Below are positions 10,366 through 20,155 of a DNA stretch of 64,000 nucleotides, piece by piece (the stretch's first letter is position 1; the number at the start of each line of letters is the position of its first letter). The notes beneath the pieces are model-generated. The model made no database searches. It was not told the origin of the DNA and worked only from the letters and a program-made list of their open reading frames with translations. The DNA lies in NCBI GenBank assembly GCA_004764695.1, contig SMSO01000005.1, forward strand, positions 818,501-882,500, written 5' to 3'. Made by a program: the position numbers and the translations under genes. This DNA is from Schizochytrium sp. TIO01. Lineage: Eukaryota; Sar; Bigyra; Thraustochytrida; Thraustochytriidae.

Positions 10366-13300
10366 TCATGCGTTTTGCACAATTAATGTAAGGGGGCTTC
10401 CACCGATAGGGGAGGCACCATAGTATAGGTTGTCATTTGGTATGCTATGGGTCCGAGGCCTACGGTAAATCTTCTCTTGGTTACCTGACTCACCCCCATA
10501 AGGATGATCAACATAGAGTGTCTTTTGAGTTTGATCAAATTCCTGAATATAGAAGGTTTCGTTCCCAACACGAATCTTATCTCCCTCTTGAAGCTGGTTT
10601 GCGAGATTAATATTGGTAATGAATGTTTGTGAATACTTTGTCACCTTTACTGAACCAGGTAGCTCTACATCTGGGGTCTCTTTGGGCGAATCTGCTCCTA
10701 ATGCAGTGGACCATTGTAACGTAAGAGATTTTCTTTGAAATAATGTTGACTCAACTTCAATAGGATAAAGTCGATTACCTCGTAAATAAAGACTTTGTGT
10801 AGTGCTTTCGATACCCACGTTTGCAACAGAAAGGAAAGACACTTCGCGGGATTCAGTATTCTCATTTTCTGCGAGAAGATCAAACGTATAATTATCTGTA
10901 TGCTCTGCCCATACGTACCCGGACCAATGGGCACGCATAGCATGTAATGCTTCTTGAGCCACACTAGCGTTTTCTGGAGAATGGTTCTGCTCGATCTGAG
11001 ACAGGATACTCTCTTGATTCAATTCAGCTGTTGCAGATGAAAAATATTTTGTAGTGAGACCATGACCGTTAGCAAGTTCGACATCAAGAAGGAAGGACCC
11101 CTCTAGCGACCCAAGGTCGATGGTCAAAGTATAAGTTCCATTGTCATGATCCACAGTATCCAAAAGAAAGTCGGTCCATGGCGCCCCAAATCTGTATGTG
11201 GTAAAGTCCTCCGAGGGTTCTTCCCCAAGTGCAAGCTGAGCCGTAAATGCGTCTTGAATACGTAAATTCAGCACAAAACGGTCACCGCCTTCACTACGCA
11301 AATTTCCAAATTGATCTCTGCTGATTACTTCAACCTGTAACGGCGAGGAATGAGGTTCGGAATATCCTAAAACTCGAGTGGTCGATGCAGCAGCATAAGA
11401 CTGTGCTGGATAGACAGTCAAATTAAACTCAGGCATTCGCGATCCATCAGCAAGCTCAATAGCAACAGGCCACATTCCTGCCGAAGTTACATTGAAAGAA
11501 AATTTGAACAGCCCATCCCCCAAATATTCAAATTCTCCTTGCCAGTTTGCGGAGGAATTCGTGTGAACAGTATTTATATCAAGCGCGCTAGCACGGTAGT
11601 TTCCATCGACATCACGAACTTGAACGTAGAAAATCCCGGGCTCTCCAGCCACAATTGCATTGAGCTGGGGACCAAAGACCTCACTAAGGTCAGCAGATAT
11701 GGCCCCAGCACTGACAAGAAGTCGCCTGGGAGCATCGGCGACTTGATAGTTACGTAACAACTCAAGAAGTTTTGATCGTCCCCAGTCTGCATGAATTTCA
11801 GGTGTATTGACAGCAATAAAGACTAAAAATTCTCCAGACAAGGTAGGTGTAAGACTCACATTAAATAGGCCACCTTGAGATGCTGCCAAAACTGAACCAG
11901 CAATAAGGACACCTTCAGGGTCAAGACCTTCATCTACGCCTCGAAGATCAGGTACAAACCAACCATATACTTCTATATTATCAGTGTGGTTGAGCACATT
12001 ATTACCAAACTGATCTGTCACCTGTACCTGGAAAGTTGTTTCGACGTTCGCTATGAGACTTTCAAGTGGACTCCAGTCGACCACATAAGACGATGGTGGA
12101 TGCGCTGCGGCAGGAACAGTGAGAGGATTAAAAGTTTGAATCTGCCTCCAACGATAGAGGGATGATGGTGGGACAACCTCGGGCTCAGTAGCAAACTGCC
12201 CAGTTCGATCCAAGATCACCCATTCGAGGGCCAATGACCCAGAGGGATCTCCAATCATCCGTGCGTAATCCATTTGCAAAGGAAGAAATTCTAGAGGCTG
12301 CGGGATCGAAGTAAGATTAACCCATTGTGTTTCCGCTCGAGAGGCTTTGGGCCATTCGTTGATCAAAAGCTTGTTCCCCACCCATAAGCGAGCCCCACCA
12401 CCGTAAATCCGCAGTCGAAATGCAAGTCGAACTTGATTTTGATTTAATAAATTGAGCCGAAGGTCATAATCTTCAGATGTCAAAGGGGCACCTTCTGATG
12501 GTACTCTGATGAGACCGATGAATCGAGCGGCCCAGCCTGCTTCTGCCCCCCATGAGTAATCAAGTGTGCTCTCCACTTTTTCATCAATCAACTTGCTTAA
12601 AGAGTGAGTTTGATAGTACGAAGCGTCGATACCTCCTGGTTGAGTAACACTGATACGCAGAGTTCCTTCTTGGGCGATATTAGGAATGAAGGAAGCATTA
12701 TAGAATCCGTTGCCCAGATAGTCTGGCTCATAAACAAGATCTTCTTCAACATAGGAAACCATAAACTTAACCTCTGCGCTACCAGCATCCGATAAATTAT
12801 TTCCGAAATAATCTACGGCTTGAATTGTCACAGGGTGTAATTCACCTGCTACACCATAATCTAGCCCCTCGCCACGTAGTTCCGCATGGGCGTGCTCAAT
12901 AGCGCTTGGGCCAACGGTAATATTAAAAGGGGATCCCATCACATTCTCGATGAAGACTCCAGCCGCATCGGCGAGATAGACAGTGATAGGGAAATTGCCT
13001 GCAACAGTGGCATTGTAGGTCAAAGTATAAGTACCAGGCTCATTCTCCTGAGGGGCAAGAGAGGAAACAAAGTAGTCTCCTTCAACTAGAAAATTGGATC
13101 CATTAGAACATGGTCCAACACGAAGGTTTCCTGCCGCGTCATGGGACTGGATTTGAATAGTTGTAAGGTCTCCCGCCACAGCATAATAAGTCCCTTCACC
13201 AATTGCCACACTTTGGGTGCCATTGCACGAACCATCTCCAATATCAATAGTGTAGGGTGTACCACCGTGAATAAATGTATTCTGAAGTTTAACATAGAGC

Positions 13301-16300
13301 AGTGCTTGATTTTGTGCCTTTGCTGGAGTATAAGTACAGCGGAACACATCAAGGCTGATATGCGTGCAGGTATCGTTGAAGTCCTCTTCGGAAAGATCCT
13401 CAAACACGAGTTTAATAGAAAGAGAAGAAGCTGCTTCTGGTGCGGGATCGACGACTGAATTACCAAATTCGTCACGAAGATGAACCAGAAAGTTAGCTTC
13501 TACACCTGAGGTGGCTGCGAGTGAGCCAGCACCAGATATATATGTCTCATACGCGTTTGCAGCTGCGTGCATGAAGACCAAAGTGTAAGGTGAGTCTACA
13601 ATGTGTTCACAGGGCACCTCTGCAATAAATTGCTGACAAGCTATTGTAAGCTGAACTTTTAATGTGCCAGCTCGAGTTACGATATAGAGTGCCTGGTATT
13701 GTGAGTTTCCGAGATAAGTTAGATTTGCAAGGTATCTCTCGCCAGGGGGGAGCTGATGTATAGCTTGAACTAGTATAAGAGAAGTGTAGTCTCTGTCAAT
13801 TAAATTACCATAGGCATCACGAAGTGTAATGTTAATGAGCTTGGTTTCCCCGACAACATGAGTCAACGCTGATTCAATACCATCCCCAAATGCGTCAAAT
13901 GTTGGGCCATCTGGGTGACCAGGAGCGACTTCCAAAACAAATGGGGAGCCAAAAACTTCTCTTCCACCAATCGTCACATTCAATGAATAAGTTCCTGCAG
14001 CTTGGGGGTCGAGAGTCATTAATACTGTGGAGGGCGAGGAACCTGTGTTGGTCACTGATCCAACGATGACACTTAGCCCTGACTGAATTGAATTTCCGCT
14101 CATAGACGCGTTTTCTAGTGTTGCAATAGCTTCGAAGAATTGCTCTTGGGGAATATTTGGATCGGCATTGTGATATTTATCTCGCGGGTGAATCTGGAAA
14201 GTACAAGGGATACCAGCAGTAGCATGGTGAAGACATGTCCCAGTGGCAAATGTAGCTGGTGCGTTGACATCTCCAGTGACAATACTAGCTTTAACTTCTT
14301 GAAGTGGAAGAATTTGAAAAAGTGCTCCAGGAGGAATGACTTCTAGCTCTTTCTCATCTATAGACCACATTAAGCGCAGGTGCGCTGAATCAGCGAGCTC
14401 TCGATAGTCAACTTGCAATTGATGCAATCTTGCACGAGTCAGTGTCACCATGACCGAACCAGCATCTCCTACAGACTGATGGTCCCAACGATCAAGAATA
14501 ACCCTTCCGTCAAGCGTGAGCCTTACTTGATCATTTGCAAATACTTGTATTTGAACAACTGTGGAACTGGCCTCAGCTGGGAGGCGTAAACCGCCAAACC
14601 ATCTTACTGTAACATAGTCCCTGACAGTATTGAAGATGGGCCCATGGCCCCATACAAAGTCAAGTACAGCATCCACTCGTCGAAGCGCAGGCTCTTCATT
14701 CTCTATGAACGGTAAATCAAAGTATTCTGCAATTAGACCACCAGGCTTAGCCAAACTCACGATCACAATATTTTCCTTTGCATCATCAATGAGATGTTCA
14801 CATGAATATTGATCGTTGAATAAGTGCGCGCATTCGATAAGTTCGACATCTTGCCGAGCAGGAGCCTCATCCGTAATTTGAATAAACAGTTTCATGGGGT
14901 CAGGGAGAGCCTCCGTGAGTGACAGGTTGGTTGCAGTACGCAGAAATACACTGATATTGCATGTCTCGTCCACATAAAAAGTCCAATTTGAGTGACTGAG
15001 ATAAGAGGCCTCAGGATTGGCATACCAGTAGTCATCATCATGAATTACTACGCGAGCTTGGTGTTGAGGGCCCAGATTTGCAGAATCGACACGTGCGCCA
15101 TCTTGCAAATCAACTGTGCGCGGATTCAGCAAGATAAGATCGAAATATTCATCTTCCTCCAACAACATATCGTCATGTATAGCAACATTGAAAGTTAGAC
15201 TCACAACACCAGGAAGAAAGTCAAGCCTTTGCGAGGTAGTGTAACTTGCGGTCGCTGATACGTCTTCCGGGCCAGCAGTCCCATACTGTAGTTCATAGTC
15301 GACCGCGATATGACCATATCCTCCCCCGCTTCGTTTAACGGTGATTTCTACATATTGAGCAGACTCGGAAACAGCATATGCAGGCGATGAGAATGAGAGT
15401 GTTCCAAAGTGACCGCAAACTGTGTGAGATTCTAAAAATGTATCACATGTCCACTCAGCTGTGCTCGGTCCCTGTTTGCAAGCAACACTCATATTTTTTA
15501 GCGGTGTGCTCTCCGCTGATTGAACAATAGAGAATGTTTCAGCCTCATCAAACGCTAGAGGACTCTGAGAGCCAAATGGAAGGGAGATTGATAATTCACG
15601 CTGCTTCTCATCATCCGGAAGTTCTGGATCTGTGACACGTCGACCCGAGCGACGAATAGAAAGAAGTAGAGGGTCTCCACACGCAAGGCAACCATCTTCT
15701 GCTGTGCATAAAACACAGCGAGGATCCATCGAAGCACATGGCTGGCAAGTCCCATTTGAAGCGAGATAATAAAGATCAACACACTGTGTGCATTCTCCCG
15801 ATATGGCATCGCAACTGTGGCAAAGCTCGCCGCCAGCACTGTTGTGGCAGCGCGGGATGCTGCAATCAGCACCGACACGATGTGACTTACATGCACAAGT
15901 ACCGGTGGAAAGGTTGCAGGTACCTGCACCGGAGCAATCATTTGGACAAAGGTGTTTCAAAAGGCACTTGGTTCCGTCTTCGGACAAAAAATGCGTTGTC
16001 TTACACGAAGCGCAGTCAATTCCGTCATAGCCTTCATAGCAAACACACGTGCCCGAACGACGGTCGCAAAATCCATGGTATTCGTCCACACAGTAATAGG
16101 CGCCATCCGCTCTTGGGCCTACCATTTCAGGGCACACTTGCCTTGGAAACACGCCTTCGAGCTCAAATCGAAGCACCTGGTTTGTTCTAGATAGTCCTGG
16201 AAGAAAAGATAAGGCTTCGCTTTCAGGATCAGATTTGACACCGGGTCTAAAAGTGCCGTGGATTCCAGGTGTACGAGCTTGGCCACCCTCATTGATTTGC

Positions 16301-16620
16301 GTGCGCCCTCGCGAACTAAGGCTTCCATTACCATAGCTTTCCACAAACCCTGTTTCATAAGGTTCAGGTTCGCTCAGCGAGGATGGGTCGGTCCAACCTC
16401 GCCCTGTTCCCTCTGGGCGAACTTGGTATGCCACAGACTCCTGTGCTTGTGGCAAAATAAGCATGAACAAAGTTGTTATCATCATACACGAGGACCAGTT
16501 TCGCCAGCGCCTGTTGCTGTTACTTGACGTTGAATTTCGAGGTCTTCTTCTTCTCCTGGATCGTTTACTCTTGTACAAATCATCGATGTTGCGCTCGTCC
16601 TCATCTTTGTTGAGGTCCAT
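10366..16620 (-). CDS. Giant extracellular filamin/PA14/Calx-beta repeat protein
   Basis: 2084 residues from the ATG at 16620 (the longer frame begins at a TTG). A basic N-terminus (KSKRSRRRRRPR near 18-29) precedes a short hydrophobic core (MMITTLFMLILP near 46-57), read as a signal peptide or type II anchor; an internal Met there could be the true start. Cys-rich EGF/laminin-like modules fill about 160-315 (DRRSGTCVCYEGYDGIDC). A Calx-beta domain lies near 407-500 (DDMLLEEDEYFDL). A PA14 domain lies near 630-750 (GLIAEYFDLPF, VTVRWFGGLRL), a second near 1330-1470 and a third degenerate one near 1855-1975. Filamin/Ig-like repeats with the signature RDxxGN fill most of the rest (LRDAYGNLIDRDY, VTDQFGNNV, ISRDQFGNLRSEGG). 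Many NxT/S sites fit a glycosylated cell-surface or wall protein. PA14 domains commonly bind glycans. There is no C-terminal membrane span. Intronless despite 6.3 kb. Confidence 0.9.
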   Translation of the reverse strand: MDLNKDEDERNIDDLYKSKRSRRRRRPRNSTSSNSNRRWRNWSSCMMITTLFMLILPQAQESVAYQVRPEGTGRGWTDPSSLSEPEPYETGFVESYGNGSLSSRGRTQINEGGQARTPGIHGTFRPGVKSDPESEALSFLPGLSRTNQVLRFELEGVFPRQVCPEMVGPRADGAYYCVDEYHGFCDRRSGTCVCYEGYDGIDCASCKTTHFLSEDGTKCLLKHLCPNDCSGAGTCNLSTGTCACKSHRVGADCSIPRCHNSAGGELCHSCDAISGECTQCVDLYYLASNGTCQPCASMDPRCVLCTAEDGCLACGDPLLLSIRRSGRRVTDPELPDDEKQRELSISLPFGSQSPLAFDEAETFSIVQSAESTPLKNMSVACKQGPSTAEWTCDTFLESHTVCGHFGTLSFSSPAYAVSESAQYVEITVKRSGGGYGHIAVDYELQYGTAGPEDVSATASYTTSQRLDFLPGVVSLTFNVAIHDDMLLEEDEYFDLILLNPRTVDLQDGARVDSANLGPQHQARVVIHDDDYWYANPEASYLSHSNWTFYVDETCNISVFLRTATNLSLTEALPDPMKLFIQITDEAPARQDVELIECAHLFNDQYSCEHLIDDAKENIVIVSLAKPGGLIAEYFDLPFIENEEPALRRVDAVLDFVWGHGPIFNTVRDYVTVRWFGGLRLPAEASSTVVQIQVFANDQVRLTLDGRVILDRWDHQSVGDAGSVMVTLTRARLHQLQVDYRELADSAHLRLMWSIDEKELEVIPPGALFQILPLQEVKASIVTGDVNAPATFATGTCLHHATAGIPCTFQIHPRDKYHNADPNIPQEQFFEAIATLENASMSGNSIQSGLSVIVGSVTNTGSSPSTVLMTLDPQAAGTYSLNVTIGGREVFGSPFVLEVAPGHPDGPTFDAFGDGIESALTHVVGETKLINITLRDAYGNLIDRDYTSLILVQAIHQLPPGERYLANLTYLGNSQYQALYIVTRAGTLKVQLTIACQQFIAEVPCEHIVDSPYTLVFMHAAANAYETYISGAGSLAATSGVEANFLVHLRDEFGNSVVDPAPEAASSLSIKLVFEDLSEEDFNDTCTHISLDVFRCTYTPAKAQNQALLYVKLQNTFIHGGTPYTIDIGDGSCNGTQSVAIGEGTYYAVAGDLTTIQIQSHDAAGNLRVGPCSNGSNFLVEGDYFVSSLAPQENEPGTYTLTYNATVAGNFPITVYLADAAGVFIENVMGSPFNITVGPSAIEHAHAELRGEGLDYGVAGELHPVTIQAVDYFGNNLSDAGSAEVKFMVSYVEEDLVYEPDYLGNGFYNASFIPNIAQEGTLRISVTQPGGIDASYYQTHSLSKLIDEKVESTLDYSWGAEAGWAARFIGLIRVPSEGAPLTSEDYDLRLNLLNQNQVRLAFRLRIYGGGARLWVGNKLLINEWPKASRAETQWVNLTSIPQPLEFLPLQMDYARMIGDPSGSLALEWVILDRTGQFATEPEVVPPSSLYRWRQIQTFNPLTVPAAAHPPSSYVVDWSPLESLIANVETTFQVQVTDQFGNNVLNHTDNIEVYGWFVPDLRGVDEGLDPEGVLIAGSVLAASQGGLFNVSLTPTLSGEFLVFIAVNTPEIHADWGRSKLLELLRNYQVADAPRRLLVSAGAISADLSEVFGPQLNAIVAGEPGIFYVQVRDVDGNYRASALDINTVHTNSSANWQGEFEYLGDGLFKFSFNVTSAGMWPVAIELADGSRMPEFNLTVYPAQSYAAASTTRVLGYSEPHSSPLQVEVISRDQFGNLRSEGGDRFVLNLRIQDAFTAQLALGEEPSEDFTTYRFGAPWTDFLLDTVDHDNGTYTLTIDLGSLEGSFLLDVELANGHGLTTKYFSSATAELNQESILSQIEQNHSPENASVAQEALHAMRAHWSGYVWAEHTDNYTFDLLAENENTESREVSFLSVANVGIESTTQSLYLRGNRLYPIEVESTLFQRKSLTLQWSTALGADSPKETPDVELPGSVKVTKYSQTFITNINLANQLQEGDKIRVGNETFYIQEFDQTQKTLYVDHPYGGESGNQEKIYRRPRTHSIPNDNLYYGASPIGGSPLTLIVQNA

Positions 16621-17962
16621 ATCAGAGTCCTTTACAGTGCAAAGTCCCTCTGCCCAGTGCGATCCTTCAAGCCCACGGACAGTTCCTTCTTCCCTCAAGA
16701 ATAGCGTGACCCAGGCTCTTCAAGGCCACTCACAGTCCTCGACACGTCTATAAACTTGACGTGTTTGGTTGCCCAATGGTAGCGATGAGCAAGTTTGATT
16801 TGGATGTTGCCTTCGAATTGGACACAGGTCGAGTTTTAGCTTCGAACTGAGTGAGTCCCAACCGAAGAAAAGAGGTCTAATGGCCCAAATGGCCCAACGG
16901 GATCGTACCTAGGAGATGATATCTATTATATATCGATTTGTTTGTTTTGCATATAAATATATATATATACATATAGGCATATATACAAAATATTTAAGGA
17001 AGGAAAAGCTATTACCCTTATTGTCTTAGCTAAGCAAAACCTAGCGACAAGGGGGGGAGTTCTCTTATATAGACTCTCTTGCAGCGTCCACAGTTAGATG
17101 CAAGCGCATTTCTCAACTTGAATAGTTGAGAGAAGAATGCCTAGGTCTAAGAAATGGGGTGGTATTGTTTCGTGTTTATCCAATGAAAGGTTTTATGATT
17201 CCATAAACTAGTTTGATAAGAAAACGAAATTCAACCCAAAGGGTTTTCTCCAACGAGAGCGTTAAAAGCAACCCAGGGAAGCATCTCAAACGTGATTCGT
17301 GTTCTTCCTGGGACATATATCTAGGTATACTCATTCATACTTGGCTTCTCAGATTTTAAAAACAAACCAACAAAGGCTTTTTGGTCACAAGAAGAGGGCT
17401 TTAACAGGACTGTAAAACAGAGTTGCTTCAGCAACATGATCAGTGAGAGACTGGCCGCTATTAGAGTTTGCCAAGTCGAAAGTAGAAAAAACTACAGTAC
17501 TGTAATTATATATAACTCCTCCAAACTATATGTTGTTGATCGCTATATCCTACAAAAAGATAATTGCTCAATCTTTGATTTCAAGACTGCGCTACTGATG
17601 TGTTTGATCAAAAAGTAAAATGTTGTCTTGCTTGCAAATAAAGAGTCCTGGTTAAGCGTTGGAGAAGGTTAGAGGGAATAAACCTGCAAAAAAAAAACTT
17701 GAAACAAGAAACTGTGGTAGTTCATTACAGTTCACATTACTTGTAAAAAACTTTAAAACTTTGGGGGGTGGGGGGACTGTTGAGGCGCTGTTCACAATGA
17801 TTAAAATGGATAACAGAGTCCACATGTTGATATTTCATTCTTGAGCAGCGTTAAGGGAACAGGAGAATTGCAATAGATCCCCCTTTCAAAAAAAAATATC
17901 CTTAACTTCTCATCTTGAAAGTGGGCTTGTAGATGGGCTTGGATTCGGTCTGACTCGAAGGT
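16621..17962. other. Intergenic between two minus-strand genes
   Basis: 1.34 kb holding the promoter of the filamin/PA14 gene and the 3' side of the CDF gene. A TA-rich stretch lies at about 16915-16995. Open frames here (for example 17436-17618) are short with no protein character. I see no RNA gene. Confidence 0.5.
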
Positions 17963-20155
17963 TTATTTGGCCTCCGCTGCAGCTTTTTTCTCAGCAGCAA
18001 TGGCCTTTTCCTGACGAGCCTCACGCTGAGCATTTTCGATGTTCTTCACGAGCGAAGACGAGGTTCGGCTAGTCGAATTGTGTCGCGAATGGCCATGGGA
18101 GTGAGAATGGCCGTGGGAGTGAGAGTGGGAGTGGGAATGGTCGTCAACGCTGCTGTGCCTGCCGTTCTCGAGGTCTACAGAGCTCACAGATTCCGAACCA
18201 CTTTCACGACGGCGATGGTGCTTTTGATGGTGGAGCACAATGTGACGAGTGTAGCTACCCGGGGCTGGCTTACCTGCAGGTACAGCTTTATCAAAGACGT
18301 CGCCGATCACTTCAACCTGCTCCTCAATGTCGATAACACTGGAAGAAGTTGAGTCCTCGTCACTAGAGTAGCCACCAACAGGGGTTGTCTGAGGTGTGAT
18401 GTAGTAAGCAGCCTTGTGCTCGTCTTCGTCCCGCTGCATATAGTCAACATGGACAAATGCACGCTCAACACGCTCCAAAGCTTCAATTTTTTTCTGCAGC
18501 TCAAGTGAAATGTCATGTGCGTCATAAACAACCATGTTGCCGGGGAGAACCACCTCGACTTCAACCAAATAATGCTTGCCAAAATGATAAGCACGAACAA
18601 CATCAACATACATGCGCTCATGAAAACTATCAGCAAGCTGGCGAATCTTCTCAAGAAAGTGGGGATCTGCTGCTACACCTTCAAGCATTTCAGCCTGTTC
18701 GATTGCCACTTGAGTCCACATTACACAAATATAGACGGCAATCACAATACCGCCAGTGGGATCAAGCCACCACAGATTAATATACTTGTGAGCAAGAAAA
18801 GCAGTGAGTAGAGCCACACCGTTGGAAAGAATATCGTTACGATGGTCCTCGGCAAGTACCATCATACTATCGCTTTCATCACGGTACATGTGGCAAAGAA
18901 GAAAGAGAGTAAGCTTGATAAGGATAGCTGTGCCCAAAAGCTCGACAGTGAACTTGTCAGTATTGGGGATAAGATTGATGGGATTTTCGCCACCAATTGT
19001 ACCCAAGAAAAGAGTGTGCGAGGACTCCCAAATTAGCTGGAGAGCAGCAATACCCATAAGCGAAGCACAGACGATAATGCCAATCGGCTCAAGACGATTA
19101 CGGCCAACGGGGTACTTTTCCTCATCAACATAGCGAGTACCACGCATAGCGTAGTAGATGATAGTCTGCGACACAAGATCCAAAAAGGAATCAACGGCAG
19201 ATGCCATCACAGCAAGTGAGCGGCTAGCAACAGAAACGTAGATCTTGAATGAGAAGAGACAGACGTTGGCAAACATAGAAATACCAGCAAGAAGCTTGAC
19301 CTTCTTGCGGATCATCGAACGGCGCTTCTGATACTCGCGGGTGGAAAGATCCTTCTTGGTGCTCTTCGCACGCTTCTTCTTCTTCTTAGAGTCGTCCTGG
19401 TTCTCAGGTTCAGTGGCACTTGCTCCGTACCAAGAGTTTTGGGCGTTCTTGGCGTTGGTAGTGGAGCCTGCGGCAGTACTAGCGCCACCGAGAAGCGGAG
19501 CAGTTACCTCAGGCTGAAGTGGGGCATCCTCGCCATTCTCATCCTCATGATCACGGCGTACTTTGTAGTCAATATCGGCCACACGGGTTTTGGGCGGGGT
19601 GCCGGCACCGCGCCAGCTATCTTCGCCTGCGACGTCCATGAAGTTCTTTTCCTGTGCCTCTTTTGCGTTACCAATAGGGCTTGACACCTGGGAGTGAAAG
19701 CTAGTCAGTGATCCTGTAAAGTCTTCGTCAATGCCCGAATCAGCATCCTCAATATCAAAATACCTTGTGTCTTCGGCGGCGAGCGACGGCGATCTTACGG
19801 CATCGCGAGTAGCAGCACTCAGACTAGCTGATGCTGTGGCACCAGTCGCCCCGTGCTTATCGTAGGCAATGTCCTCAGCATCAGCTTGTGAATATTTCAC
19901 ATCTGTGTCTTTTGGTGGCGTCAGGCCGAGGTCCAGAACTTCATCGGAGTCGCCACTGTCGGCGTCACCAAGGAAAGCGCTTGCATGTCGTGCCGCTGCT
20001 GATGACATAACATCTTCATCAGAGGATCGATCGTTGGATTCGCTTCCAAAGACATCTATATCGCTTGTATCATCTGTATTCATCACATCCACCAAACTCG
20101 TCGCGCTCAGCGATGTCCTTGTTGAGTTCAACTCATCGAGAATCTCGTCTGCCAT
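17963..20155 (-). CDS. Cation diffusion facilitator, Mn-type (MTP8-11-like)
   Basis: 730 residues. A long acidic Ser/Asp-rich N-terminus (1 to about 255) and a Lys-rich segment (257-270) precede the transporter core. TM2 carries DSFLD at 322-326 and TM5 carries DHRND at 437-441: two DxxxD motifs, which mark the manganese group of the CDF family, whereas zinc members have HxxxD in TM2 and TM5. The core also has EKYPVGRNRLEPIG (346-359), WWLDPTGGI and the cytosolic domain segment VDVVRAYHFGKHYLVEVEV (518-536) with VERAFVHVDY, closely resembling plant MTP8-11. A His/Ser/Gly tract (HSHSHSHSHGHSHSHGHS, 673-690) lies in the C-terminal tail, not in the TM4-TM5 loop where zinc transporters carry theirs. 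CDFs exchange the cation for protons, loading vesicles, Golgi or vacuole. Inferred role: manganese sequestration. The ATG at 20155 is the first of the frame. Confidence 0.93.
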   Translation of the reverse strand: MADEILDELNSTRTSLSATSLVDVMNTDDTSDIDVFGSESNDRSSDEDVMSSAAARHASAFLGDADSGDSDEVLDLGLTPPKDTDVKYSQADAEDIAYDKHGATGATASASLSAATRDAVRSPSLAAEDTRYFDIEDADSGIDEDFTGSLTSFHSQVSSPIGNAKEAQEKNFMDVAGEDSWRGAGTPPKTRVADIDYKVRRDHEDENGEDAPLQPEVTAPLLGGASTAAGSTTNAKNAQNSWYGASATEPENQDDSKKKKKRAKSTKKDLSTREYQKRRSMIRKKVKLLAGISMFANVCLFSFKIYVSVASRSLAVMASAVDSFLDLVSQTIIYYAMRGTRYVDEEKYPVGRNRLEPIGIIVCASLMGIAALQLIWESSHTLFLGTIGGENPINLIPNTDKFTVELLGTAILIKLTLFLLCHMYRDESDSMMVLAEDHRNDILSNGVALLTAFLAHKYINLWWLDPTGGIVIAVYICVMWTQVAIEQAEMLEGVAADPHFLEKIRQLADSFHERMYVDVVRAYHFGKHYLVEVEVVLPGNMVVYDAHDISLELQKKIEALERVERAFVHVDYMQRDEDEHKAAYYITPQTTPVGGYSSDEDSTSSSVIDIEEQVEVIGDVFDKAVPAGKPAPGSYTRHIVLHHQKHHRRRESGSESVSSVDLENGRHSSVDDHSHSHSHSHGHSHSHGHSRHNSTSRTSSSLVKNIENAQREARQEKAIAAEKKAAAEAK

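Noticed and set aside
16621-16698. Upstream extension of the filamin/PA14 frame
   Set aside because: Depends on a TTG start; the ATG at 16620 is used instead.
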